Shown here in pieces: positions 16,638 to 25,345 of a stretch of 64,000 bases of DNA (within the stretch, counting starts at the first letter, position 1; the number at the start of each line of letters is the position of its first letter). The DNA lies in contig CAYSQJ010000003.1 in the NCBI GenBank assembly GCA_964433345.1, forward strand, positions 124,001-188,000, in the 5' to 3' direction. The notes beneath the pieces were generated by a model. That model had not been told where the DNA came from. It made no database searches and worked only from the letters and a program-made list of their open reading frames with translations. The DNA comes from Ga0077527 sp964433345 (lineage in GTDB: Bacteria; Pseudomonadota; Gammaproteobacteria; Burkholderiales; SG8-41). A program made the translations under genes and the position numbers.

Positions 16638-16915
16638 GCACTCCGCCCGCCACTGCGGAACCGTCGCTGATCGAGTATCCCAGCGACTTCCCGCTGAAAA
16701 TCCTCGGCCACACCCAGCCCGGTTTCGCGCAGGCCATCCTCGCCGTGGTCAAAAAACACGCCCCCGACTTCGAGGATGCCTCGCTGACCATGAAGACGAG
16801 CAAGAAGGGCAAGTACCTCAGCGTGACCTGCGTAATCCGCGCGACCTCCCGCGAACAGCTCGACGCCCTTTACCAGGAGCTCTGCGACCACCCGATGGTG
16901 GTCATGGTGCTGTAG
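16634..16915 (+). CDS. ybeD: YbeD/DUF493 family protein
   Basis: A 93-residue ferredoxin-like alpha/beta protein of the DUF493 family, whose E. coli member YbeD lies between dacA and lipB just as here. Typical segments are LIEYPSDFPLKILGHTQPGFAQAI and SKKGKYLSVTCVIRATSREQLDALYQELCDHPMVVMVL at the C-terminus. The start is a TTG overlapping the dat stop (TTGA), meaning coupled translation. The fold resembles ACT-type regulatory domains; its function is unresolved, with a proposed link to lipoate synthesis from conserved context. Confidence 0.88.
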   Translation: MSTPPATAEPSLIEYPSDFPLKILGHTQPGFAQAILAVVKKHAPDFEDASLTMKTSKKGKYLSVTCVIRATSREQLDALYQELCDHPMVVMVL

Positions 16916-17528
16916 CAGCGCCGATCCGCGCGAGCTGGCGGTCATGCCAGCGACCGAGCAGCAGCTGTGCCGCAAAGGCGCCGCAGAGCGCGAGGAACAT
17001 GTCCCACTGCGTGTCCCAGACATCGCCCTGGGTGGCCAGGAACTCGTCGGCCTCCGCACCGATCAGCAGCGCCGCCCACCATTCGATCAGCTCGTAGAAG
17101 GCGCTGATCGCCAATGCGATGCACAACACCAGGAAAAACAGGATTTTCCGGCCACCGATCCCGAACACCCGCAGCAGCAGTTCGCGCGCCAGCAGCGCCG
17201 GCACAAAGCCCTGCGCAATATGGCCGATGCGGTCGTAGGGATTGCGCGCGAATCCGAGCAGGTCCTGCAGCCAGAAGCCCAGCGGGGTGCGCGCATAAGT
17301 GTAGGCACCGCCGTAGATCAGGATCAGCCCGTGCACGGCAATCAGCACATAGACCAGCGGCGTCAGCGGCAGCCGCTCCCGGGTCAGCAGCAGCAGCGGC
17401 GCGGCGATCAGCACTGGCAGTACCTCCATGAACCAGGTCAGCCGGTCATAAGGCGCAATCCCCGACGCCAGCAGTGCCAGCGCCCACAGCGCGCAGGTCG
17501 CGGGAAGTATGCGGTCGCCAGCGGCCAT
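16902..17528 (-). CDS. Inner-membrane protein, DUF2238 (YjdF-like)
   Basis: A 208-residue protein with about five to six membrane spans (ILPATCALWALALLASGI, VLPVLIAAPLLLLT, LVYVLIAVHGLILIYGGAY, ILFFLVLCIALAISAFYELIEWW and a C-terminal span). The family signature GHIAQGFVPALLARELLLR and ELIEWWAALL...GDVWDTQWDMFLALCGA is present; conserved acidic, His and Trp residues in these stretches face the membrane centre. Function is unknown in the family. Its 3' end overlaps ybeD's by 14 bases, convergently, so one may influence expression of the other. Confidence 0.8.
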   Translation of the reverse strand: MAAGDRILPATCALWALALLASGIAPYDRLTWFMEVLPVLIAAPLLLLTRERLPLTPLVYVLIAVHGLILIYGGAYTYARTPLGFWLQDLLGFARNPYDRIGHIAQGFVPALLARELLLRVFGIGGRKILFFLVLCIALAISAFYELIEWWAALLIGAEADEFLATQGDVWDTQWDMFLALCGAFAAQLLLGRWHDRQLARIGAATAP

Positions 17529-17537
17529 GCCCGGGGC

Positions 17538-18032
17538 CTATTTCGGCAGCTTGCGCTTGCGCAGCTCGCGCAGTTCGTCGGCGTAGTCCTTGTGGAAATC
17601 CGAACCCGAACCCGTCAGGTAATTGCGGAAGTCGGCACAGGCCTGGTCCATGCCGTCGCGCGGCTGGGCGAGGATTTCGTCGCGTTTGCCGGTGCGGTAT
17701 TCAAGGATGGAGCCCTCGTACTTGCCGATGTTGCGCATGTACTCGCGCTCGTCCTTCGAGGCGCCGCGGATCATCAGGTTCAGCCTTGCCTCCAGTTCGT
17801 TGAGCAGCGCCCGGTGCCTGGATTGCCAGGCGGCGTAAGCCTTCGCATTGGCCCCGGCCTGTGCCGGCAAGGCCTGGTCGCAGGCCTCGCGCAAAGCCAG
17901 CAGCCGCTGGTGCGCAAAATAGATCTCACTGAGCGCGGCGCCGTAGTCGCCGGAGCTCTCGGCCGCCACGGCCAGCCCGCCGCTGCCCAGCATCACGCAC
18001 ATCAACCCTGCCGCCAGAGTGTGAATCCGCAC
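17538..18032 (-). CDS. Exported protein of unknown function
   Basis: I do not recognise the family. A signal peptide is clear (MRIHTLAAGLMCVMLGSGGLAVAA, cleaved near residue 24). The mature part of about 140 residues is largely helical and charged, with two cysteines (in LREACDQALP and MDQACADFRNYL) that could form a disulfide in the periplasm. The basic C-terminus ends in KRKLPK. It precedes the DUF2238 gene by nine bases on the same strand and diverges from lipB. Confidence 0.72.
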   Translation of the reverse strand: MRIHTLAAGLMCVMLGSGGLAVAAESSGDYGAALSEIYFAHQRLLALREACDQALPAQAGANAKAYAAWQSRHRALLNELEARLNLMIRGASKDEREYMRNIGKYEGSILEYRTGKRDEILAQPRDGMDQACADFRNYLTGSGSDFHKDYADELRELRKRKLPK

Positions 18033-18090
18033 TGCATTCTCCCGATCATCTTATAATGCGGTCTCATTATCCCATCAATGCACGGGCCCC

Positions 18091-18762
18091 GTGTCCGCCT
18101 ACAGGGTTCTTCCGGTGTCCCTCCCCGCCGCCGCAGTACAGCCAACCGTCGCCCAGCCGCTCATCGTACGCCGGCTCGGGCTGGTTCCGTACTGGCCGAC
18201 CTGGACAGCAATGCGCGAGTTCACCGCGGCGCGCACTGCAGACAGCTGCGACGAACTGTGGCTGCTGGAGCACCCGCCGGTCTATACCGCGGGCATCGCC
18301 GGCCGGCCCGAGCACTGGCCGCGCATCGACAACGGCATACCGGTGGTGCGCGTCGACCGCGGCGGACAGATCACCTACCACGGCCCCGGCCAGCTGGTGG
18401 CCTACCTGCTGCTCGACATGCGCCGCCGCGGCATCAGCGTGCGGCCGCTGGTGCGGCAGATGGAACAGGCCGTGATCAATCTGCTTGCGGACTACGGCGT
18501 GGCCGCCGAAGGACGCGCCGATGCGCCCGGCGTCTATGTCGGTGCCGCCAAGGTCGCGGCGCTCGGGCTGCGTGTCAGGAACGGCTGCTGCTACCACGGC
18601 CTCGCGCTCAACGTCGATGTCGCGCTCGAGCCCTTCAGCGCGATCAATCCCTGCGGTTATCCGGGACTGGAAGTGACCCGCACCCGGGATCTCGGCATCA
18701 CGGACAGCCGCCGGCAGCTCGGCGAGAAGCTGATCCGCCACATCAGGAACCTGCTGCAATGA
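18091..18762 (+). CDS. lipB: Octanoyltransferase LipB
   Basis: Transfers octanoyl groups from acyl carrier protein to lipoyl domains, the first step in endogenous lipoate synthesis. The 223-residue protein contains the substrate-binding segments RGGQITYHGPGQLVAYLLLD (around 90-110) and GVYVGAAKVAALGLRV with the catalytic lysine, and the catalytic cysteine in FSAINPCGYPGLEVT. The GTG start gives about 20 residues before the conserved LIVRRLGLV; a later start is possible. A TATAAT box lies 34 bases upstream. The stop overlaps the lipA ATG (ATGA). Confidence 0.94.
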   Translation: MSAYRVLPVSLPAAAVQPTVAQPLIVRRLGLVPYWPTWTAMREFTAARTADSCDELWLLEHPPVYTAGIAGRPEHWPRIDNGIPVVRVDRGGQITYHGPGQLVAYLLLDMRRRGISVRPLVRQMEQAVINLLADYGVAAEGRADAPGVYVGAAKVAALGLRVRNGCCYHGLALNVDVALEPFSAINPCGYPGLEVTRTRDLGITDSRRQLGEKLIRHIRNLLQ

Positions 18763-19697
18763 CCACCACCGGCGAAAAACAGAAAGGCCAGGCGAAAACC
18801 TCGCGCATCCCGATCAAGGTGGTGCCGTCCACGCCGCTGAAAAAACCCGACTGGATCCGCGTGCGCCTCGGCAACAGCGCGCGCTTCCAGGAAATCAAGG
18901 ACATCCTGCGCGCGCAGAAGCTGCATACCGTGTGCGAGGAGGCGACCTGCCCCAACATCGGCGAATGCTTCGGCAAGGGCACCGCGACTTTCATGATCCT
19001 CGGCGACCTCTGCACGCGGCGCTGCCCCTTCTGCGACGTCGCCCACGGCCGTCCCAAACCGCCGGACCCCGAGGAGCCGCGCCACCTCGCCGAGACCATC
19101 GCCGCGCTGAAACTGAAATACGTGGTGATCACCAGCGTCGACCGCGACGACCTGAGGGACGGCGGCGCGCAGCATTTCAAGGATTGCATCCGCGCAGTGC
19201 GCGAACTGTCGCCGCAGACCCGCATCGAGATCCTGGTGCCGGATTTCCGCGGCCGCCTCGACGTCGCGCTCGACATCCTGTCGGCCGGACCGCCCGACGT
19301 GATGAACCACAACCTTGAAACCGTGCCGCGGCTCTATAAACAGGCGCGGCCGGGCTCCGATTACGCGCACTCGCTGAAGCTGCTGAAGGATTTCAAGGCG
19401 AAGTTTCCGCAGGTTCCGACCAAGTCGGGGCTGATGGTAGGCCTGGGCGAGACCGACGAGGAGATCCTTGAGGTAATGCGCGACCTGCGCGCCCACGACG
19501 TCGACATGCTGACCATAGGCCAGTACCTGCAGCCCTCGGCCCATCACCTGCCGGTGCTGCGCTATGTCGAGCCGAAGGTGTTCGAGATGTATGCCGCCGA
19601 AGCCGAGCGCATGGGTTTCAGCCACGCCGCCAGCGGCCCGCTGGTGCGTTCCTCATACCACGCCGACCAGCAGGCGCATGAGGCGGGAGTGGTTTAA
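18759..19697 (+). CDS. lipA: Lipoyl synthase
   Basis: Radical-SAM enzyme that inserts two sulfur atoms into the octanoyl chain attached to lipoyl domains. The 312-residue protein has both iron-sulfur signatures: the auxiliary cluster CEEATCPNIGECF and the radical-SAM CTRRCPFCDV. The C-terminal RSSYHAD supplies the serine ligand of the auxiliary cluster. Other conserved parts are GDLCTRRC, VDRDDLRDGGAQH and MVGLGETDEEI. It is translationally coupled to lipB. Its product would be needed by the lipoyl-E3 protein encoded at 36 kb. Confidence 0.97.
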   Translation: MTTTGEKQKGQAKTSRIPIKVVPSTPLKKPDWIRVRLGNSARFQEIKDILRAQKLHTVCEEATCPNIGECFGKGTATFMILGDLCTRRCPFCDVAHGRPKPPDPEEPRHLAETIAALKLKYVVITSVDRDDLRDGGAQHFKDCIRAVRELSPQTRIEILVPDFRGRLDVALDILSAGPPDVMNHNLETVPRLYKQARPGSDYAHSLKLLKDFKAKFPQVPTKSGLMVGLGETDEEILEVMRDLRAHDVDMLTIGQYLQPSAHHLPVLRYVEPKVFEMYAAEAERMGFSHAASGPLVRSSYHADQQAHEAGVV

Positions 19698-19702
19698 GGA
19701 CA

Positions 19703-19835
19703 AAACCTTAGCCACAGAGGTTCTCGATACCCCCTTGAGGGGTGCACAGAGAACACAGAGAAGAACAAAAGCTGACAGTAGTTTCAGGCATCGCGGCGAC
19801 CCGGGTAATCCTCTGTGAACTCTGTGGCTAGGTTT
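19703..19835. repeat. Inverted repeat with CACAGAG units
   Basis: The spacer between lipA and the thioredoxin-like gene carries a left arm AAACCTTAGCCACAGAG (19703-19719) and a right arm (19811-19835) that reads CTCTGTG AA CTCTGTGGCTAGGTTT, nearly complementary, around an unrelated centre. The CACAGAG unit recurs within the arms. The right arm also supplies the stop codon of the leftward gene. A second member of the family is at 41.3 kb. Confidence 0.85.
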
Positions 19836-20331
19836 CTTTCAGCTTTTCCTCAAGCAAGGCATGCAGCTTCGCGAAATCCGGCTCGCCGAGGATGCGCGTC
19901 ACCAGCTTGCCGCGCTTGTCGATGACGAAGGTCGTCGGCGTCAGCTTGACCTCACCGAAGGCCTTGGCCAGTTCGCCCATCGGATCCAGCGCAACCGTGA
20001 AAGGCAGCCGGTTTTTCTCGACATAGTTCAGCACGTAATTCGGCGGATCGTGACGCATTGCCACCGCTATGGTCTCGAAGCCCTGCGCACGGTACTTCAG
20101 GTGGGTCGCGGTGATGTCGGGCATTTCCTTGATGCAGGTCACGCAGTCGGTGGCCCAGAAGTTGACCAGCACGACCTTGCCGCGCAGGCTGTTGGTGGTG
20201 ATCTTTTCGCCCTTCAGGGACACGAAAGTCACTTCGGGCGCGGCGGACTCCGCGCTCCAGATGGCGAATCCGGCGAAAGTTAGCGCGACGGCGACCACCG
20301 CGGCTAGAATGAGGTTTCCGGTTTTTGTCAT
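19828..20331 (-). CDS. TlpA/ResA-like membrane-anchored thioredoxin
   Basis: A 167-residue protein with an N-terminal membrane span (about residues 6-27) and a periplasmic thioredoxin fold. The redox site is WATDCVTC, a CxxC with unusual polar residues (CVTC rather than CPPC or CEPC). The AhpC/TSA-like features FVSLKGEKITTNSLRGKVVLVNFWA, the cis-proline in KLTPTTFVID, and the DPMGELAKAFGE insertion are present. It probably reduces disulfides in apocytochromes or other periplasmic proteins. It is divergent from the DUF4197 gene, with 28 bases between their starts. Confidence 0.87.
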   Translation of the reverse strand: MTKTGNLILAAVVAVALTFAGFAIWSAESAAPEVTFVSLKGEKITTNSLRGKVVLVNFWATDCVTCIKEMPDITATHLKYRAQGFETIAVAMRHDPPNYVLNYVEKNRLPFTVALDPMGELAKAFGEVKLTPTTFVIDKRGKLVTRILGEPDFAKLHALLEEKLKET

Positions 20332-20359
20332 GGCTGCAGTTCAATTGGAGGGCGCTACG

Positions 20360-21037
20360 ATGGGACGTATTCTCGGGTTTCTGCTGTGCCTTGTCACCAG
20401 CCTGCCGGCCAGCGCCGGCATCGCCGACATCTCAAATGCCGACGCCGTCAGCGGTTTGAGGCAGGCGCTGACCGATGGTTCCGCAGCCGCGGTGAAAATG
20501 CTCGGCGCGGAAAACGGTTACTTCGGCAATGCCAAGGTCAAGATCCCGCTGCCGCCCAGCCTGCAGCGGGTCGAAGGCGCGCTGCGCATGATGGGCATGA
20601 AGCGCCAGGCCGACGAACTGGTGCTGTCGATGAACCGTGCCGCCGAAGCCGCGGCGCCGGAAGCCCGGCAGTTGCTGGTCGACGCGGTGAAGAAAATGTC
20701 GGTGCAGGACGCGAAAGGCATACTCACCGGCGGCGACACTGCGGCCACCGAGTATTTCAAGCGCACCACCCAGACCCAGTTGACCCAGCGCTTCCTGCCC
20801 ATCGTCAAGAAAGCCACCGACCGCGTCGGCCTTGCCCAGCAGTACAACAACCTCGCCGGCCAGGGTGCCTCGCTGGGTCTGATCAAGCAGGAAGATGCCT
20901 CGATCGAAACCTATGTCACGCGCAAGGCGCTCGACGGCCTCTACCTGATGATCGCCGAACAGGAAAAAGCCTTCCGCCAGAACCCGGTCGGTGCCACCAG
21001 CAACATCGTCAAGAAAGTGTTCGGCGCGCTGCGCTGA
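20360..21037 (+). CDS. DUF4197 exported protein
   Basis: A 225-residue protein with signal peptide (MGRILGFLLCLVTSLPASAG). The remainder is the helical DUF4197 domain: ISNADAVSGLRQALTDGSAAAVKMLG at the start, GYFGNAKVKIPLPPSLQRVEGALRMMGM in the middle and the C-terminal KALDGLYLMIAEQEKAFRQNPVGATSNIVKKVFG typical of the family. It is found in many proteobacteria and is probably periplasmic or outer-membrane associated; function is unknown. The start ATG follows GGAGGG. Its stop directly abuts the stop of the convergent ligase gene. Confidence 0.88.
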   Translation: MGRILGFLLCLVTSLPASAGIADISNADAVSGLRQALTDGSAAAVKMLGAENGYFGNAKVKIPLPPSLQRVEGALRMMGMKRQADELVLSMNRAAEAAAPEARQLLVDAVKKMSVQDAKGILTGGDTAATEYFKRTTQTQLTQRFLPIVKKATDRVGLAQQYNNLAGQGASLGLIKQEDASIETYVTRKALDGLYLMIAEQEKAFRQNPVGATSNIVKKVFGALR

Positions 21038-22414
21038 TCAGTCTGCGGGAATCGCGCAGACGAAATCCTCGAACTTGCCACTGGCAGGCCGCGGCAATTC
21101 CGCGTCAAAACGGGAGAAGCGGATCCGGAAGGAATGGCCCAGCGATTCCGTGATCATCCGCGCAAGCCGTGATTCCTCGGTCGCGCTCAGTGCGCGATCG
21201 ATGACAAGTCTGACCTCCAGATCTTCCAGTGAATGCTGGATCATCTGGAAACGGCGCACCGGGGCAATATCGCGATAGGGCAAGGGGCCGATGATGGGCC
21301 AGCGCAGCCCCCCGCCCGGCAGGCGCAGCATATTGCGTTCGCGGCCGGCAATGCGCTCCAGGGTGGGCAGGGTCCGTCCGCAGATACAGGGCTGTCCGAC
21401 GGTGGCATAGTCACCGATCTCGTAACGGATCAGGGGCATCACCTGATTGTGCAGGCTGCTGATCACGAGCCTGCCGGTTTCGCCCGGCGCGCAAGGCCGG
21501 TCATTCGCATCCAGCACTTCCGCCAGCACGCTTTCGGCCATTACGTGGTACTGCCCGGATCCGGGGCATTGCAGTGCGATATAGCCCAGCTCCTGGGAGC
21601 TGTAGACGTCTTCGATATCGACGCCGAGCACCTCCCGGCACTGCTGCCTCAGCCAGGGATTCACCGTTTCGCCCACGGTCATCACTGCACGCAAGCCTGG
21701 CAGCCTTTCCCCGGCGGCGGCGAAATGATCCAGCAAGGCCGCGAGATTGCTGGGATAGGTCAGCAGGTATCCGGGCGCCTGCTTCCTGATCCAGACCGCC
21801 TGCGTGTCGATATGCGCGCCCAAGGTCAACACGGCCGCAGGTCCGGTGGTATACAGGGCCTCCGAGGCCGGTCCCCAGCCAGCGGCCATCACACCCAGCG
21901 GCGGATCGGCAGCTCCGGCTGCAACCGCACGTATCGCCGCGAGCTTGAGCGACAGGTCGCGGCCATGCCACTGATGGTCGCGCAAGGTATTGGCCTGCCA
22001 CAGCAGACCGTCAAGCGCGGTGCGCAGGACCAGCACCGGCTGTCCGGTCGAGCCGGAACTGCGGCTTTCCTGGACGTCTCCGAGCTGCTGCGCCACCACG
22101 GTGCTGCGCAGCGCCTGCACGCCGTCCTGCAGATCGCGCCGGGTCAGTGGCCGTATTCTTCGCAAGCGTTCGAGAGTCAGTCTCTGGCCGGCAGACCAGC
22201 CGGCGTTACCCAGCCTTTCCCGGTAAAAGGGCACATGTCGCTGGGCGTGATCCAGTATCAGCGACAGCTGCCTGAGCTGGTGATCCAGCAGTTCGCCCGC
22301 AGGCCAGTGCTCGCTCTGTCCGAACTGCCACAACAGCGCGAGCAGGCGGGCGGCCCGGACATCGGGCACCGCCGGCCACTCCATGCCGGGAATGGCGGAT
22401 TTAATGGTCCGCAT
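21038..22414 (-). CDS. Phenylacetate-CoA ligase-like (CapK/PaaK) adenylating enzyme
   Basis: A 458-residue member of the ANL adenylate-forming superfamily, PaaK/CapK branch. The phosphate-binding loop is SSGSTGQPV (about residues 118-126). YSSQELG and the GETGRLVISSLHNQVMPLIRYEIGDYATVG segment bind AMP, followed by a CICGR motif and the C-terminal GRERNMLRLPGG. PaaK enzymes activate aryl acids as CoA thioesters, while CapK-type relatives occur in polysaccharide clusters. No phenylacetate or capsule genes are nearby, so the substrate is unknown. It is transcribed toward DUF4197, downstream of no obvious operon partner. Confidence 0.8.
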   Translation of the reverse strand: MRTIKSAIPGMEWPAVPDVRAARLLALLWQFGQSEHWPAGELLDHQLRQLSLILDHAQRHVPFYRERLGNAGWSAGQRLTLERLRRIRPLTRRDLQDGVQALRSTVVAQQLGDVQESRSSGSTGQPVLVLRTALDGLLWQANTLRDHQWHGRDLSLKLAAIRAVAAGAADPPLGVMAAGWGPASEALYTTGPAAVLTLGAHIDTQAVWIRKQAPGYLLTYPSNLAALLDHFAAAGERLPGLRAVMTVGETVNPWLRQQCREVLGVDIEDVYSSQELGYIALQCPGSGQYHVMAESVLAEVLDANDRPCAPGETGRLVISSLHNQVMPLIRYEIGDYATVGQPCICGRTLPTLERIAGRERNMLRLPGGGLRWPIIGPLPYRDIAPVRRFQMIQHSLEDLEVRLVIDRALSATEESRLARMITESLGHSFRIRFSRFDAELPRPASGKFEDFVCAIPAD

Positions 22415-22460
22415 GTCCCGTCGGCGCCAAGTGTCGGATCAGCATGGCGGATTGTCGCGC

Positions 22461-25172
22461 CTAGTGCGCGCGATCCCAGTTCGGTCCGGCACCGACCTCG
22501 ACCAGCAGCGGCACCGCGAGCTTCGCGACGCCGCCCATCAGCCGCGTCAATCCGGACTTGACCGTCGCAAGCTCGGACTCCGGCACCTCGAGCACCAATT
22601 CATCGTGTACTTGCATGATCAGCCGGGATTCGAGTTTCTCCTCGCCCAGCCAATGCTGCACGGCGATCATCGCCAGCTTGATCAGGTCGGCGGCAGTGCC
22701 CTGCATCGGCGCATTGATCGCCGCGCGCTCGGCGCCCTGGCGGCGATTGGCATTGCTGGCGCGGATTTCCGGCAGCCACAGGCGGCGGCCGAACACGGTC
22801 TCGACATAGCCGCGCTCGCGGGCCTGCTCGCGGGTCACACGCATGTATTCGGCGACGCCGGGATAACGCTGGAAATAGCGGTCCATGTACTGCTGCGCGG
22901 CGGCGCGCTCGATGCCGAGCTGGCGAGCGAGGCCGAAAGCCGACATGCCGTAGATCAGGCCGAAGTTGATGACCTTGGCGTAGCGCCGCTGCTCGCTGTC
23001 GACGGCGGCGAGGTCAACGCCGAAGATCTCCGCCGCGGTTGCGCGGTGAATGTCCTCGCCGGCGGCGAAGGCCTTGAGCAGGCTCTCGTCCCCGGAGATG
23101 TGCGCCATGATGCGCAGCTCGATCTGCGAATAGTCGGCCGAGACGATCTGCGAGCCGGGCGGCGCAATGAAAGCCTCGCGGATGCGCCGGCCTTCCGCGG
23201 TGCGGATGGGAATGTTCTGCAGGTTGGGGTCGCTGCTCGCCAGCCGGCCGGTGACCGCGGTGGCCTGGCCGTAGCTGGTGTGCACGCGCCCGGTCCTGCG
23301 GTTGACCATGCCCGGCAGCTTGTCGGTATAGGTCGACTTCAGCTTCGCCAGCCCGCGGTACTCGAGAATCAGCTTAGGCAGCGGGTGGTCGAGCGCGAGC
23401 ACGCCCAAGGATTCCTCGTCGGTGGACGGCGCGCCGCCCGGCGTTTTCTTGACCGGCTCCAGGCCCTGCCTGTCGAACAGCACTTCCTGTATCTGTTTGG
23501 GCGAGCTCAGGTTGAAAGGCTGTCCGGCCTGCTCATGCGCGCGTTTCTCGATGTCGAGCATTTTCTCGCCGAATTCCGCGGACAGTTCGCCAAGCAGCTT
23601 CACGTCCAGCAGCACGCCGTTGCATTCCATCGCATACAGCACCTGCATCGCCGGCATTTCGATGTCGGCGTAGATGTGGCTGAGCCTGTCGTCATCGGCA
23701 ATGCGCGGGTGCAGTGCGCGATGCAGCTGCAGCGTGATGTCGGCATCCTCCGCCGCGTATTCGGCGGCGCGCTCGACCGCGACCTGCTCGAAGCCGATGC
23801 GTTTCGCCCCGGTGCCCGTAACTTCATCATAACTTATTGTTTTTATTGATAAAATTCTCTGCGCCAAAGAATCCATGTCATGCCGCTGATGGCTTTCGAG
23901 AACATAGGATTCGAGCAGCGTGTCATGCGCCACCCCGGCCACCTGCACTCCGTGGTTGGCGAACACATGCATGTCGTACTTGAAATGCTGGCCGAGTTTT
24001 GCGCGCTGCGGATTCTCCAGCCAGGGTTTCAGTTTGGCCAGCACCTCGTCCCGCGACAGCTGCGCCGGTGCGCCGGCGTAGGCATGGGCAACCGGAATAT
24101 AGGCCGCGCGCCCCGGTTCCGTGCTCAGCGAAATGCCCACCAGCTCGGCCTGCATCGGATCCAGGCTCGTGGTCTCGGTGTCCACTGCTGTCAGCCCGGA
24201 GGTTTCGATGCGGCGGATCCAGGCTTCGAGTGCATCCGCGGTCAGCACGGTTTCGTAGTCGCGCGGGTGCTGCGCGCGCGGCGGCGGATCATCCGCTGCG
24301 GCAACCGGAGCGGCCGCGGCAGTTTCACCGCCGTCGAGCTCGCGCCGCCAGGTCCTGAACTCGAAACGATCGAACAACTCGGCAAGTTTCGCCCTGTCCT
24401 GCGGCTGCGGCGCCAGATCGCCGATCTGCACCGGCAGCGGCACATCGCATTTGATGGTCAGCAGCTCCTTCGCCCGCGGCAGCCAGTCCAGGGTATCGCG
24501 GAGGTTCTGTCCCACCGCGCCGCCGATGTCCGCGGCCTTGCTGACGATTTCGTCCAGCGAACCGTACTGGCTCAGCCATTTAACCGCGGTTTTCGGCCCG
24601 ACCTTGGGCACGCCGGGCACATTGTCGACGGCGTCGCCAACCAGCGTCAGGTAATCGATCATGCGATCCGGCGGCACGCCGAATTTTTTTTCCACGCCTT
24701 CGACGTCGAGGGTTTCATTGGACATGGTGTTGACCAGGGTCACCTGAGGCGTCACCAGCTGGGTGATGTCCTTGTCGCCGGTGGAAATCACCACGCGCAT
24801 GCCTTCGCGCTCGGCCTGGCGCGCCAGCGTGCCGATGACGTCGTCGGCCTCGACGCCCTCGACCTCGAGCAGCGGCCAGCCCATCGCGACAATCGCCTCC
24901 TTCAGCGGCGCGATCTGCACGGCGAGATCGTCGGGCATCGGCGGACGGCTTGCCTTGTATTCCGGATAAAGATCGTCACGGAAGGTCTTGCCCTTGGCAT
25001 CGAACACGCAGGCGCTGTATTCGGCGGGGACATCCTTGTGCAGGCGGCGCAGCATGTTGAGCACGCCGTAAACGGCATTGGTCGGCTCACCGCGGCTGCT
25101 GCGCAGGTCCCTGATCGCATGGAATGCCCGGTACAGGTAGGAGGAGCCATCGACGAGAAGCAGGGTTTTCAT
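22461..25172 (-). CDS. polA: DNA polymerase I
   Basis: A 903-residue repair and Okazaki-fragment polymerase. The internal ATG giving MKTLLLVDGSSYLYRAFHA is the correct start. Residues 1 to about 290 are the 5'-3' exonuclease (VEGVEADDVIGTLA, STGDKDITQLV). The 3'-5' proofreading domain is intact (VDTETTSLD holds the metal-binding Asp and Glu). The polymerase domain has SADYSQIELRIMAH (motif A), RRYAKVINFGLIYGMSAFGL (motif B) and IMQVHDELVLEVPE (motif C). Around 23.82-23.87 kb the coding strand abruptly uses rare AT-rich codons for the segment ILSIKTISYDEV, although the protein aligns without gaps to other PolA proteins there. Confidence 0.97.
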   Translation of the reverse strand: MKTLLLVDGSSYLYRAFHAIRDLRSSRGEPTNAVYGVLNMLRRLHKDVPAEYSACVFDAKGKTFRDDLYPEYKASRPPMPDDLAVQIAPLKEAIVAMGWPLLEVEGVEADDVIGTLARQAEREGMRVVISTGDKDITQLVTPQVTLVNTMSNETLDVEGVEKKFGVPPDRMIDYLTLVGDAVDNVPGVPKVGPKTAVKWLSQYGSLDEIVSKAADIGGAVGQNLRDTLDWLPRAKELLTIKCDVPLPVQIGDLAPQPQDRAKLAELFDRFEFRTWRRELDGGETAAAAPVAAADDPPPRAQHPRDYETVLTADALEAWIRRIETSGLTAVDTETTSLDPMQAELVGISLSTEPGRAAYIPVAHAYAGAPAQLSRDEVLAKLKPWLENPQRAKLGQHFKYDMHVFANHGVQVAGVAHDTLLESYVLESHQRHDMDSLAQRILSIKTISYDEVTGTGAKRIGFEQVAVERAAEYAAEDADITLQLHRALHPRIADDDRLSHIYADIEMPAMQVLYAMECNGVLLDVKLLGELSAEFGEKMLDIEKRAHEQAGQPFNLSSPKQIQEVLFDRQGLEPVKKTPGGAPSTDEESLGVLALDHPLPKLILEYRGLAKLKSTYTDKLPGMVNRRTGRVHTSYGQATAVTGRLASSDPNLQNIPIRTAEGRRIREAFIAPPGSQIVSADYSQIELRIMAHISGDESLLKAFAAGEDIHRATAAEIFGVDLAAVDSEQRRYAKVINFGLIYGMSAFGLARQLGIERAAAQQYMDRYFQRYPGVAEYMRVTREQARERGYVETVFGRRLWLPEIRASNANRRQGAERAAINAPMQGTAADLIKLAMIAVQHWLGEEKLESRLIMQVHDELVLEVPESELATVKSGLTRLMGGVAKLAVPLLVEVGAGPNWDRAH
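23830..23845 (+). repeat. AT-rich recurrent motif, copy 2 (inside polA)
   Basis: A copy of YAANYWWTTGWTTTTA lying within the polA reading frame, antisense to the gene. Surrounding codons (ATT TTA TCA ATA AAA ACA ATA) are very unlike the rest of the gene. It is the only copy inside a coding sequence. Confidence 0.65.
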
Positions 25173-25345
25173 GCGCGAGCCATGGGGTGGGAGTGAAAGG
25201 TGCACTGGCGCAACGTAATCCACGTCCGGCGCCGGCACCTGCGGGAATTATCGCAGAGTTGACGCGGTAACCGCCGTCCGCCGGCAGGCGATTGCCTTTC
25301 ACAAGCCTGCCAAAAACCGGATAATGTCGGCAACTGGAGCCCCCC

